Shown here: positions 43,479 through 52,410 of the stretch, in pieces | Position numbering within the stretch: the first letter of the stretch is position 1 | How the letters are laid out: each line of letters opens with the position of its first letter | From: Candidatus Poseidoniales archaeon | GTDB lineage: Archaea > Thermoplasmatota > Poseidoniia > Poseidoniales > Thalassarchaeaceae | DNA length: 62,919 nucleotides | NCBI GenBank assembly: GCA_012964335.1 | Contig: DTUF01000022.1 | Span: 94,195-157,113 of the forward strand | Reading direction: 5' to 3' | Made by a program: the position numbers and the translations under genes | Notes under the pieces: generated by a model | What the model was told of the DNA's origin: nothing | Databases searched by the model: none | The model's input: only the letters and a program-made list of their open reading frames with translations

Positions 43479-44415
43479 CTATTCCAATCTCCTTCATAAG
43501 AATTTGAGCAGTGTGTCTCACGGCCCCCTCTGAATCATATTTAGTGTCAAAACCAGCTGCACGCATGCGACTTGGGTCTAGCATCGCCTTTGGAACATCT
43601 CCGGCCCAACCACGGTCTCCACCGGTGTATTCAATCGAAACACCAGATAAACCTGATTCTTCAATCACAATTTCTGCAATTCTACTTACACTACAAGTAT
43701 CATCACTTCCTAAATTGTAGTAATTTATTGCGTCATCAGTATTGGTTACTAGGTGAATCATTGCCATTGCACAATCTCGTACTTCCATATACGATTTTGC
43801 TTGTCTTCCATTTCCAAGTACTTCCAATCTGCTAGGATCTGCACGTAATTTGTGAATGAAATCAAAGATTACGCCATGTGTTCCTCGGGCACCGACAATA
43901 TTTGCGAATCTGAAAAGCCAGGCTTGAAGACCAAAGGTTCCCACCCACGAAGTAATTAGTGCCTCAGACCCAAGTTTACTCGCACCATAAAGAGAAATCG
44001 GGAAAAGTGGACCATAGTCTTCTGGGGTTGGCATCACATCAGCTTCACCATAAACCACTGAAGAAGAAGAAAAAGCGATTTTCTTTACACCGCAAACTCT
44101 CATCGCTTCTAGCACATTATAGGTAGCAACTGTACCTTGGTTTAAGTCGGTATCAGTGATTGTAGTTCCAAGTCGAATGTCAGGGTTGGCAGCAAGATGG
44201 AAAACAATGTCAATTCCATCCATTGCAGATTTCACTGCGTCTAAATCCAACAAGTCTCCCTCAATGACGGCTACATTATCTCCATGGTGAGAGAGGAATT
44301 CGCGACGTCCGGATGAGAAGTTATCGTAGATGCTAACGGTGTGGCCAGATTGTAGAAGTAAATCGACTAGATGAGAGCCGACAAAACCCGCACCTCCGGT
44401 AACTAAGCAGTGCAT
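43468..44415 (-). CDS. galE: NAD-dependent sugar epimerase (UDP-glucose 4-epimerase-like)
   Basis: A 315-residue extended short-chain dehydrogenase. The Rossmann motif VTGGAGFVGSHL is at residues 5-16 and IYDNFSSGRREF at 31-42. The catalytic pair is YGASK (near residue 150) with upstream FSSSSVVYG. The nucleotide-sugar-binding end contains RFANIVGARGTHG. Such enzymes invert glucose or N-acetylglucosamine at C4 or make related sugars for surface glycans. The start at 44415 (MHCLVTGG) is clear; the frame runs on upstream without a plausible start. It shares a transcript direction with the redox genes but is probably a separate function. The exact sugar cannot be read from sequence. Confidence 0.87.
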   Translation of the reverse strand: MHCLVTGGAGFVGSHLVDLLLQSGHTVSIYDNFSSGRREFLSHHGDNVAVIEGDLLDLDAVKSAMDGIDIVFHLAANPDIRLGTTITDTDLNQGTVATYNVLEAMRVCGVKKIAFSSSSVVYGEADVMPTPEDYGPLFPISLYGASKLGSEALITSWVGTFGLQAWLFRFANIVGARGTHGVIFDFIHKLRADPSRLEVLGNGRQAKSYMEVRDCAMAMIHLVTNTDDAINYYNLGSDDTCSVSRIAEIVIEESGLSGVSIEYTGGDRGWAGDVPKAMLDPSRMRAAGFDTKYDSEGAVRHTAQILMKEIGIDDE

Positions 44416-44515
44416 GATGGAGTGGCCGACATAGCAAGCCCACTTGACTATTGCGTGCGTCTGTAGAACAAGTTTTATCTTAATCCATGAATTTAATGAA
44501 ACTGGTATTGGACGA

Positions 44516-44590
44516 TTCACTTTCAGCAATTTTCCCAAAGGGAACCTTACTCTTCACTTTCATTATTTAGCAAGCCGTCTCCGATAATAT
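44516..44590 (+). promoter_or_regulatory. Paired TTCACTTTCA elements and TATA box of the 44678 gene
   Basis: TTCACTTTCA occurs on the sense strand at 44516-44525 and 44553-44562, 37 bases apart. A TATA-like GATAATAT follows at 44583-44590, about 21 bases after the second copy. This matches the layout upstream of the genes at 14516 and 39051. Another, inverted, copy-like GTGAAAGTG lies near the ribosome-binding site at 44654-44662. The leader of about 65 bases to the ATG at 44678 carries AAGGAG. Confidence 0.6.
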
Positions 44591-44677
44591 GGTGGACCTT
44601 CGCTTCTCAGGGCTAGTTCTCGGCACCGAATCAGAATTCGTAAAACCATGAAGTGAAAGTGTCAAGGAGTTGAAAAA

Positions 44678-44944
44678 ATGAGTAAAAATACAAAACAAGT
44701 AGCCCAGAATGAGAACGAAGAAAATGAAGAACCACAGACCCTGTTGGTTGGATATGTGAGAAAAAGCAACGCTGGTGGCGCCCTAAAGGTGTCTATCAAC
44801 AGTAGTGCCTTTTCGGACTGCTCAACTTACAGCACATCAGATGGACAGAAATATGTCCCTCTAATCATTAATTTAAATGCTCTATTAAGAGTGTTAGATG
44901 GTGAGCGAGCTGTGACCACGGTCAGTCAATTCATTGAACAGTAA
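44678..44944 (+). CDS. Small acidic protein of unknown function
   Basis: An 88-residue soluble protein. The first 20 residues are a polar, Glu/Asn-rich tail; then comes LLVGYVRKSNAGGALKVS, and a strand/helix segment ending LNALLRVLDGERAVTTV. The fold may be a small alpha/beta or swapped-hairpin domain, but I recognise no family. The ATG has AAGGAG eight bases upstream. It stands alone, under the TTCACTTTCA promoter, and is followed by a strong hairpin at 45018-45050. Confidence 0.72.
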   Translation: MSKNTKQVAQNENEENEEPQTLLVGYVRKSNAGGALKVSINSSAFSDCSTYSTSDGQKYVPLIINLNALLRVLDGERAVTTVSQFIEQ

Positions 44945-45017
44945 TCATCCTCAAAATGATGTGTGACATCTCAAACTCTGACTTTAATCAGTAGTTTCAG
45001 AACAAGTAAATACCCTC

Positions 45018-45050
45018 GTGTCGGGGAGACTGCGAAGATCTCCCCGGCAC
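45018..45050 (+). terminator. Strong stem-loop with T-rich tail
   Basis: GTGTCGGGGAGA and TCTCCCCGGCAC pair as a 12-bp stem with a single T-G wobble and a 9-base loop. A T-rich TCTACTTTTCT follows. It lies 74 bases after the 44944 stop and resembles an intrinsic terminator, which is uncommon in archaea; it could also be a small RNA's hairpin. Confidence 0.6.
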
Positions 45051-45122
45051 TCTACTTTTCTATAATTAATTGATTATGACTGCTAAACGGCTAAATACGG
45101 CGCGGTCAGCGGATATAATAAG

Positions 45123-46070
45123 ATGGACGAAAATACCGTCCGGGGCCCCGTAATCGTGGGGATGCCTCTCTACAACGAAGAAGAAACCGTGGGCAGTGTT
45201 GTTCTACAATGCCTCTCACATGCGGATGAGGTGCTTTGTGTTGATGATGGGTCATCAGATTCTTCCGCTCGCATCGCTCACAATGTTGGTGCAACTGTCA
45301 AACATCACCGAGCGAACAAAGGCTACGGGGCTGCATTAAAATCGATCTTTCAGCATGCCTTAGAAAAAGATGCTAGTGCTTTAGTAATCCTTGACAGTGA
45401 TGGGCAGCATGACCCGAACGATATTCCGATTTTGTTAGAACCAATTCTATCGGGTGATGCAGATTTCGTCATCGGTTCAAGATTTATTGAAGGTGGTTCC
45501 GGAGATGATATGCCTGCATATAGAAAGTTGGGCGTCAAGGTGATTACTGCCGCGTCTAATCTCACTAGTGATCTATCCATCAGAGATACTCAAAGTGGAT
45601 TTAGGGCGTTTTCACGCAACGCATTAAATAGAATTAAATTTGATCAAAACGGTATGGAATCAACATTAGAGATGCTTGAACAATGCAACGAATATGGCTT
45701 GGCAGTTAAAGAAGTCCCAACAATAATTCGCTACGATGTACCTAAAGGTTCTAGATTCACAGCAATGAGCCATGGATTCACGGTGCTATCTTATGCATTA
45801 ATTTCACTCTCTCAGAAAAAACCGTTCCTAGCATTTGGATTACCTGGAGCGGGACTCGTTACATTAGGGTCGGCAATCGGTATGAGGGCCCTCAATCGAG
45901 TCAATGATTTCACTGGAGGGACAATTGACCTGAACCTCACGGTAGGTCCTGGGTTAACTGCAGCTTGGATTTCAATGCTCGGGATTAGCCTAATATTTAC
46001 TGGATTAGTTCTCCAAGGAACTCGTTCTATTATGAAGCGGTTAATTGTTAGGAATTTCGGATTAGATTAA
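45123..46070 (+). CDS. Family 2 glycosyltransferase (dolichol-phosphate mannosyltransferase-like)
   Basis: A 315-residue GT-A fold enzyme. It starts VIVGMPLYNEEETVG, with VDDGSSDSS (nucleotide binding, about residue 40) and the catalytic/metal motif DSDGQHDP (about residue 96). GSRFIEGG and TDTQSGFRAFS-type acceptor motifs follow (here RDTQSGFRAFS). Two membrane helices lie near residues 230-250 and 280-300. This is the DPM1-like architecture used to make polyisoprenol-phosphate sugars for N-glycosylation of surface proteins. That role is likely here because nearby surface proteins are rich in sequons. The acceptor and sugar are not certain. Confidence 0.88.
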   Translation: MDENTVRGPVIVGMPLYNEEETVGSVVLQCLSHADEVLCVDDGSSDSSARIAHNVGATVKHHRANKGYGAALKSIFQHALEKDASALVILDSDGQHDPNDIPILLEPILSGDADFVIGSRFIEGGSGDDMPAYRKLGVKVITAASNLTSDLSIRDTQSGFRAFSRNALNRIKFDQNGMESTLEMLEQCNEYGLAVKEVPTIIRYDVPKGSRFTAMSHGFTVLSYALISLSQKKPFLAFGLPGAGLVTLGSAIGMRALNRVNDFTGGTIDLNLTVGPGLTAAWISMLGISLIFTGLVLQGTRSIMKRLIVRNFGLD

Positions 46071-46144
46071 GGCATCCTCCAACTAGCCCTCATTATCATA
46101 TTGAGGCGAACTATTGATGATGGTCAAGGCAACACGAAGGCACA

Positions 46145-49100
46145 ATGGTAGAGGATGAAGCGAGTTCGAAGGGCAACTTTGACCTACGCCGTAGACTCTC
46201 ATCATTGAAACAACACCCCGTTTTAGTCACCTACGTAAATATCAGTGACAAGTTTCGTGACAGAGCAGCAGTGGTAGGAGACTGGACTCATTCATTCATT
46301 GATGGTCAAACTAGGAGATTCTATCGGACGATATTTAGATCACCTGGACCAATTGTTATCGTAATGATTCTCCTGACCTTACTCGTAGGCAAAGATGCCA
46401 TGGATTTTGGCCAACAAATCAATGGAGATCTCGAAATATACCTTCCAGATGGAGCTGATTCTACCGAATTGTTACTAGATGTCAGGGAACAATGGTCAAC
46501 AGATATTGTGTTGCTGTATATTCACACTGATAACGCTATAGATGATGAATCTAGACGTGGAAGTGAAAACATCACAGATGTCGCCATTCTTCAACAGATA
46601 AGTTTCCTTGAAGGCGACGACGACAATAAAGAGATGGGGCGATACGCTAGAGGGATTGATTGGAATAAAGACGATAGAGGGACGGAAGACGGAGTAGTAT
46701 GGATTCTAAGTGCTTCACAACTTATCAAGGAAGGGAACTCTGCACCAAGCCGCTTTACTTGCGCAGTAGAGAAATATGGTCTTCCAATCTTAACCTCATC
46801 TGAGTGTCAAATTACCAGTCAAGACCCTCGTGACACATACGTTATTCCTAACAACCAAGACCAAGTTAACAATACAGTTGAGAATCTTGGGGCTGCTCTA
46901 AATAACCTAGTTGTTGATTCGAATGGAGACGGGGTGTGGGATACTGCTGTCGTAATCATGGGAATCCGTTTTGAAATGGATGGGACAGATGTTGACCCGC
47001 GAACAGACCCTGATGGTAATGAGATTCTTGACCATAAAGCATTCATCCAGCATGTTAAATCAGTAATTACTGACTGTAAAAGCAATCCAGATATTTACAA
47101 TCAATTTGATGACCCATTGTGCGCTCGTGATTATGGTGGAGTAAAACTCTCAAGTATGAATGAAGAAAGATGGGAAGAAATCCCTACGCGCCACGCAGTA
47201 ACTGTAACAGGACTTACACCTGTTCTTCATGATGTATCAGATGCTATATACCTTGCATTAGAAGATATGTTGCCAATTAGTCTAGCATTGGTTTGTTTAG
47301 CAATGATTGCATTACACCGAAACCCCAAGGTAATTATCATCTGTGGAACACCAATTATCCTTTCATTGGCAGTAACTTTTGGAACCACTGTAATTCTAGA
47401 TATTATGCTTACTCCAATGATTATTGCCGCTGGCCCGATATTAATTGGATTAGGAGTTGACTATGCCCTTCATTTAATCAACAGGATTGAAGAAACTAGA
47501 AACAAATTGTTAGAAGAAAATGCCGAAGCTGTTGCTCGAGCAAAAAGAGATGGTGAAATTGCAGAAGAACTAGATCCTTGGGATAAAAAACTGTATTTGG
47601 ATGCTACAGTCCACTCTATGATGACAACTGGGCACGCAGTTCTACTCTCAGCGATAACCACAATAATTGGATTTAGTGTTTTAGCATGGGAATGGTTAGT
47701 ACCAATCCAGCCAATGAGAACAGTTGGAATAACTCTAGTTCTAGGTATCTCATGTACCTTCTTTTTCAGTATAATATTAGTTCCTGCTCTTGGGTGGCTG
47801 GTGCGCTATAGAAAGACAGGCGGGAAGAAAGCAGAGAAAGTTTGGGAAAAGATTGGAGAGGTACCGGTAAGAGGTGCTTTTTTTGTAATCATCATCGCAT
47901 TCGCCATTAGCGGTGTCGGTGCATTTATCCTTCAAGATGAGTTTGGTCAGGACATTACTGGTTCAAGTGACGAAGTACCGCCAGGATTAGAGTCATACGA
48001 AGCATTGGCTGAGTATTCTAGAGTGTTTGAAGGTGGACAAACAAACATGTTCATCATTGATGCGAAAGACCGCGGCCGAGTTGATAATGTGGCCCCTATT
48101 CGTCACTTGGAGGTGTTGGATGCGATAGAATACATGCAAGAAGAGAAAATCAATCATGTTGAAAACACCACTTCAATTAGCCTTGTCACAATTCTGAAAG
48201 CAGTTCATATTAATGTAAATTTGTCAGGTCAACAAATGTATGACCGCTCATTATGGGAAATATTGCATTCACCTTGCTGGGATGACCCAGCGCAATTGGA
48301 ATGCATAATTACCGGTGACATCGTTATCACCTCAGCAACATCAAGAGAGACTATGATAAACATCGCATTTGATACTCTTTCTTACGAAATTCGTTCAATG
48401 TTAATGAATGAGCCATTAGCTAATTTGGGCGAAACAAAATCATTGGTTTATGTCAATCAACCTTACATCTCATTGGGTATCGCTGGAGAATTAAGAGACC
48501 AACTAGATACTTATCTTTCTGAAGGAGGGTGCGATGATGCATTATCATGCAATGCACTGGGGGTTGAAGGAGTGAAAAACTCGTTATTAACCGGTGGACT
48601 CCCTGTTTCATTAGACATAAACAAAGGGATTCATAAGGCTCAAATGGACGCTACTATCGCCACGATGATTGTCTTATTAATCACTATGACAATTCTGTTT
48701 AGAAGCCCAAGACTTGCTTTCTTTACTATGGTTGCCGTTGGAGTCGTTGTACTTTGGCAACCACTTTTGATGAATAGAGGAGATGTGAATGTGAATGTAT
48801 TCACAGCGATGATTAGTACCATTGTATTTGGAATTGGAGTAGATGATTCCATCCACGTTATGGATCGCATTAGGGAAGAAGGTGAGACCCCTGGTGGTAT
48901 AGTCAAAGCCGTCGCAAGGACTGGACAGACTATCTTTGAGACAACTGTGACAACAACTGCTGGATTGGCTGCAGGCCTAACATTAGCGATTCCAGGGTTA
49001 CGGAACTTTTTCACTCTAATGATGATCTTAATTTTCCTTGCCTTGCTGACTAGTGCAATCCTTCTTCCAGCAATGATTGTGGCTTATCGTCAAATTATTG

Positions 49101-49189
49101 CGTGGGTAAAAGGTGAAGGAAATTGGCAGGATTATGACAATGTTGTTACCCTTTCAGAATCAACAATAGATGCAGAATTAACCGGTTGA
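46145..49189 (+). CDS. RND-superfamily (MMPL-type) membrane transporter
   Basis: A 1014-residue protein with two RND halves. The first transmembrane helix is near residue 70, then there is a large extracytoplasmic domain. The motif GLGVDYALHLINRIEE and a five-helix block (about 390-560) follow, then a second domain (about 590-840) and GIGVDDSIHVMDRIREE with a final helix block. The second motif has Asp in place of Tyr. It is larger than the RND protein at 33659, mainly through its soluble domains. It lies between the glycosyltransferase and the SGNH surface protein on one strand and could export glycolipids or polymers (inference). Confidence 0.87.
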   Translation: MVEDEASSKGNFDLRRRLSSLKQHPVLVTYVNISDKFRDRAAVVGDWTHSFIDGQTRRFYRTIFRSPGPIVIVMILLTLLVGKDAMDFGQQINGDLEIYLPDGADSTELLLDVREQWSTDIVLLYIHTDNAIDDESRRGSENITDVAILQQISFLEGDDDNKEMGRYARGIDWNKDDRGTEDGVVWILSASQLIKEGNSAPSRFTCAVEKYGLPILTSSECQITSQDPRDTYVIPNNQDQVNNTVENLGAALNNLVVDSNGDGVWDTAVVIMGIRFEMDGTDVDPRTDPDGNEILDHKAFIQHVKSVITDCKSNPDIYNQFDDPLCARDYGGVKLSSMNEERWEEIPTRHAVTVTGLTPVLHDVSDAIYLALEDMLPISLALVCLAMIALHRNPKVIIICGTPIILSLAVTFGTTVILDIMLTPMIIAAGPILIGLGVDYALHLINRIEETRNKLLEENAEAVARAKRDGEIAEELDPWDKKLYLDATVHSMMTTGHAVLLSAITTIIGFSVLAWEWLVPIQPMRTVGITLVLGISCTFFFSIILVPALGWLVRYRKTGGKKAEKVWEKIGEVPVRGAFFVIIIAFAISGVGAFILQDEFGQDITGSSDEVPPGLESYEALAEYSRVFEGGQTNMFIIDAKDRGRVDNVAPIRHLEVLDAIEYMQEEKINHVENTTSISLVTILKAVHINVNLSGQQMYDRSLWEILHSPCWDDPAQLECIITGDIVITSATSRETMINIAFDTLSYEIRSMLMNEPLANLGETKSLVYVNQPYISLGIAGELRDQLDTYLSEGGCDDALSCNALGVEGVKNSLLTGGLPVSLDINKGIHKAQMDATIATMIVLLITMTILFRSPRLAFFTMVAVGVVVLWQPLLMNRGDVNVNVFTAMISTIVFGIGVDDSIHVMDRIREEGETPGGIVKAVARTGQTIFETTVTTTAGLAAGLTLAIPGLRNFFTLMMILIFLALLTSAILLPAMIVAYRQIIAWVKGEGNWQDYDNVVTLSESTIDAELTG

Positions 49190-49225
49190 CGGGCAAGCGA
49201 CAAGTTAAACTTCATCCGCCCACAT

Positions 49226-51973
49226 ATGGTGAGCGTGGGAAAGACCAGAACTTCTCATCCGAGTTTTTTGGCGCTGTGCTTGACAATAATGCTAATCCTA
49301 CCATTGATAGGGAATTTGACGTCAGCCAAAACCGGAAAAACAATTACTGGAAATGAAGAAATTTCGATTGAAATGGAAAGTTATGGCTCCCTTGAAAATG
49401 TTCACGCATTTGAAACGGGGAAATTCATCAATTGGAATATTACTTGGGATGGGATTGACAATTCCACTCACAATCAGTACCAATACGACTACACTTTTTA
49501 TGCAGGATACATCAATAATGGAACTCTGATGTTTTCTAGTAATGGCACCGGTTTCCCTACAGTAAATGGTTCTATTTCATTTTCCATGGCTGCTTTTGAA
49601 ATCTGGAATGGGTCTTACGAATACACATTGAATGTCTCATTATGGAATAATAATCATACCCAAATTTTAGATTCAGATGAAGTTAGATTTATCATTTTTC
49701 AAACCGTAATCACCCCTTCCCACTCAGATTTACTAATATTTGGAGACTCATTGAGCGACATGGGTAATTCCAAAGCAACGTACGGTACTCCTGAATCACC
49801 TCCTTACTATGCCGGGAGATTTTCTACTGGCCCTATGTGGAACGAACATGTTGCTTCAGGAATGGGACTTTCAATATCACCTGGTACAGGAAGTAACTCA
49901 GGGTCAAACCGCGCATTCGGTGGGGCTGAAGCTGGAGGGGGATTGAACTTCTTTGTAATCCCAAACCTTGGGAAACAAATTGAAGATTACACTAACAACT
50001 ATTGGATTGGACCTAATGAAAAAGTAGCAGTATGGGGTGGTGGAAATAACTTCTTGAATAGTGGAGAAACAGACACGCAGAAGGTAGTAAACTATCTCGT
50101 TGACCATGTGAATGATCTGGCCTCTAACGGAGCGTCTGATGTTATTGTCCTAAATATGCCACCGCTTGAAAAAACCCCAACTTATTCAGGTGAATCCGAC
50201 AGTGATAAGCAAGCATTACATGCTAGAATGATAGATTTTAATTCAAAACTTGACACCGCAATGGTTGCAACAGAAAGTGCATTGAATATTAGCATTCAAA
50301 TAATCAACATCTTTGAAATGTTTGAGTCTATTTACTGGAATAGTTCGTTCTATGGGTTCTCAAATGTCACTCATGCTGCGTGCCACCACGATGGCTACAC
50401 CTGTGACTCGAATGATTATATTGAGCCGACTGTTGATGAGTTTATTTTCTTTGATGACATCCATGTTACAGGCACTACACATTTGCTGTTGGGTTTGTAT
50501 GTATATGAGCAAATTGGCAGCCCAGATACTGATGGTGATGGGGTTGAAGATAACTCAGATAATTGTGCCTCCACCCCCATCGGAGATTCCGTAAATCACT
50601 TTGGATGCCGTTTAGTAGATCTTGATAGTGACTACGATGGTGTCAATGATTTGATTGACCAATGTCCTGGTACAGCGCTAAACGTTACTGTAGATGAAAA
50701 TGGCTGTTCTGACTATCAAAAAGATAGCGATGGCGACGGGGTAAATGATGCAGAAGATGTTTGTCCAAATACATCACCTATTGGAATCACTGTGGATGAT
50801 TATGGCTGTGCTGACTATCAAAAGGATACTGATGATGATGGTGTAACAGATGATATGGATTCCTGCCCGAACACAGAAGAAAACTGGAGTGTCAATATCG
50901 TAGGATGTGCAGATAACCAAATTGACAGTGATTGGGATGGTGTGATGAATTATTTAGACATCTGCCCAAATACTGAATCAGGATTAGAAGTGGACCAAGA
51001 CGGTTGCTCGCTCTCACAACTTGACAGCGATTCTGATGGGGTCAATGATTTAGATGACCTTTGCCCTGATACCCAATTGGGAACAACGGTTGATAATTCA
51101 GGATGCGCGCTTTCTCAATTAGACAGCGATTCTGATGGAGTCAATGATTTGATAGACATTTGTGACTTAACACCAATTGATGAAACTGCAAATTTTGAAG
51201 GTTGCTCTCCTAGCCAACGTGATAGCGATAATGATGGGCGAAACGATGCACTTGACCAATGTCCATTTTCATTTGGCTCTATCAGAGGTTGCCCAAGCAT
51301 GTCAGTTGGAATTGAAGTGATACACTGGCCTGACAATCATGATGACTTTGCAATAATGCAAGTAAACTTCAGTTGCGAAAAGAATTGCCTATTCACAACA
51401 ATTATTCTTTCAGAACAGCTGGAAAACCAGAGTTCTAGGGTATTTGACCTAACGATTGAACCGCACGATGGAGAATTTGAGGCTGTGCTTAGGATTGAGC
51501 ATCTCTCTTCATGGGCAGAGAAACGAGTTACTTTCTACTGGCCTGCAGCTCCCGTTGAGGTTGAAGAACCTGGAACTGAAATTGATGATAATACTTCATC
51601 GGATCAATTAGATAAAGGAAACGAAAATACTATTGAAACAGAATCGTGGGAATCATCAACAACGGTAAATTATCTTCTAGTCATTTTATTGATCATTGGT
51701 ATTACTCTAACTATTGGTTCTATTATGAGAAATTCGAGGAGAGGCGGGGCTAGGCTGAATCTGCAGCGCATATTGCACGACCCATCAACCATCTCAACAA
51801 GAGAAGTTGAAAGGGAATTGAGAAAAATGCCAAATTTAAGTACCGATTCTTTGGTAATTAGTAGCGATTCAAATTCACAAGATGACACAAAGTCAGTAAC
51901 TAATAACTTACAAGAAACAATGGAATCTTCAAATGAACATAATCTATTGATTGAGGAAAAGAATTCACTTTAA
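49226..51973 (+). CDS. Surface SGNH/GDSL esterase with thrombospondin type 3 repeats
   Basis: A 915-residue protein with a signal peptide (about residues 1-32) and an N-terminal beta domain. An SGNH hydrolase domain follows (about 165-430). Its catalytic blocks are visible: IFGDSLSDMGNS (Ser), NRAFGGAEAGGG (Gly), GGGNNFL (Asn) and DDIHVTGTTH (Asp/His). Eight or so TSP3-like calcium units of the type DSDGDGV come next (about 430-690) with paired cysteines. One transmembrane helix lies near 812-832 and a cytoplasmic tail follows. It probably de-esterifies polysaccharides or lipids at the cell surface. The ATG at 49226 follows the RND gene by 36 bases. Confidence 0.88.
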   Translation: MVSVGKTRTSHPSFLALCLTIMLILPLIGNLTSAKTGKTITGNEEISIEMESYGSLENVHAFETGKFINWNITWDGIDNSTHNQYQYDYTFYAGYINNGTLMFSSNGTGFPTVNGSISFSMAAFEIWNGSYEYTLNVSLWNNNHTQILDSDEVRFIIFQTVITPSHSDLLIFGDSLSDMGNSKATYGTPESPPYYAGRFSTGPMWNEHVASGMGLSISPGTGSNSGSNRAFGGAEAGGGLNFFVIPNLGKQIEDYTNNYWIGPNEKVAVWGGGNNFLNSGETDTQKVVNYLVDHVNDLASNGASDVIVLNMPPLEKTPTYSGESDSDKQALHARMIDFNSKLDTAMVATESALNISIQIINIFEMFESIYWNSSFYGFSNVTHAACHHDGYTCDSNDYIEPTVDEFIFFDDIHVTGTTHLLLGLYVYEQIGSPDTDGDGVEDNSDNCASTPIGDSVNHFGCRLVDLDSDYDGVNDLIDQCPGTALNVTVDENGCSDYQKDSDGDGVNDAEDVCPNTSPIGITVDDYGCADYQKDTDDDGVTDDMDSCPNTEENWSVNIVGCADNQIDSDWDGVMNYLDICPNTESGLEVDQDGCSLSQLDSDSDGVNDLDDLCPDTQLGTTVDNSGCALSQLDSDSDGVNDLIDICDLTPIDETANFEGCSPSQRDSDNDGRNDALDQCPFSFGSIRGCPSMSVGIEVIHWPDNHDDFAIMQVNFSCEKNCLFTTIILSEQLENQSSRVFDLTIEPHDGEFEAVLRIEHLSSWAEKRVTFYWPAAPVEVEEPGTEIDDNTSSDQLDKGNENTIETESWESSTTVNYLLVILLIIGITLTIGSIMRNSRRGGARLNLQRILHDPSTISTREVERELRKMPNLSTDSLVISSDSNSQDDTKSVTNNLQETMESSNEHNLLIEEKNSL

Positions 51974-52002
51974 CCTATAATCACATCATAATGTTGTAAG
52001 GG

Positions 52003-52310
52003 TGCGAGGGAGTAGGGAGTAAGCCCCTTTTTGTTCGCCTTTCGGTTAGCTGCATTCAACTTAGCGTCCTACCCGTTCCTCTTCCATACGCGTCAACAGA
52101 ACTGTTTGGACTTGCACCAGCGTGGTTGCTCGTCTCAGCCAGTAACAGACAATCTCCTCCTTTCGGATTCATAGTACTCGACTGCACCGGTTCGTTGCTT
52201 AAGCAGAGCCAGTCCTCCCGGACTCCCGAACTGAATCGGGTCACCTGCATGGTGGAGAGGGGACTTTCCTCAGTGTCGTACACTGTCAGCAGCCCTCCTA
52301 CTCCCTCGCA
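52003..52310 (-). ncRNA. rnpB: RNase P RNA
   Basis: On the minus strand this 308-base region carries the universal RNase P RNA blocks. CR-I is TGAGGAAAGTCC (52264-52275), and the CR-IV/V-type segments GTCCAAACAGTTC and GGGGCTTACTCCC are near the 3' end. The two ends pair as a perfect 14-bp P1 helix: the 52297-52310 strand with the 52003-52016 strand. This RNA removes the 5' leader from precursor tRNAs. The ends are set by P1 and may extend slightly. Reading frames across it are incidental. Confidence 0.93.
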
Positions 52311-52380
52311 ACTCTACCGACCTAGCCACTCTGCTATCAAGGACACGGAATGAAAAAACTGGAATATTGGTTTATGAAAA

Positions 52381-52399
52381 GTATCAAATCCCTTGATAC
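52381..52399. terminator. Hairpin between the giant surface gene and rnpB
   Basis: GTATCAAATCCCTTGATAC has perfect 7-bp arms around a 5-base loop. It lies 12 bases past the stop of the minus-strand surface gene (52411) and about 70 bases upstream of rnpB. On the minus strand it is followed by TTTTC, so it may end the surface-gene transcript. Confidence 0.5.
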
Positions 52400-52410
52400 G
52401 AGAGTCAAAA

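Noticed and set aside
52056-52353. Short frames on both strands across 52.1-52.35 kb
   Set aside because: They overlap the conserved RNase P RNA blocks and would not be expected to be coding.
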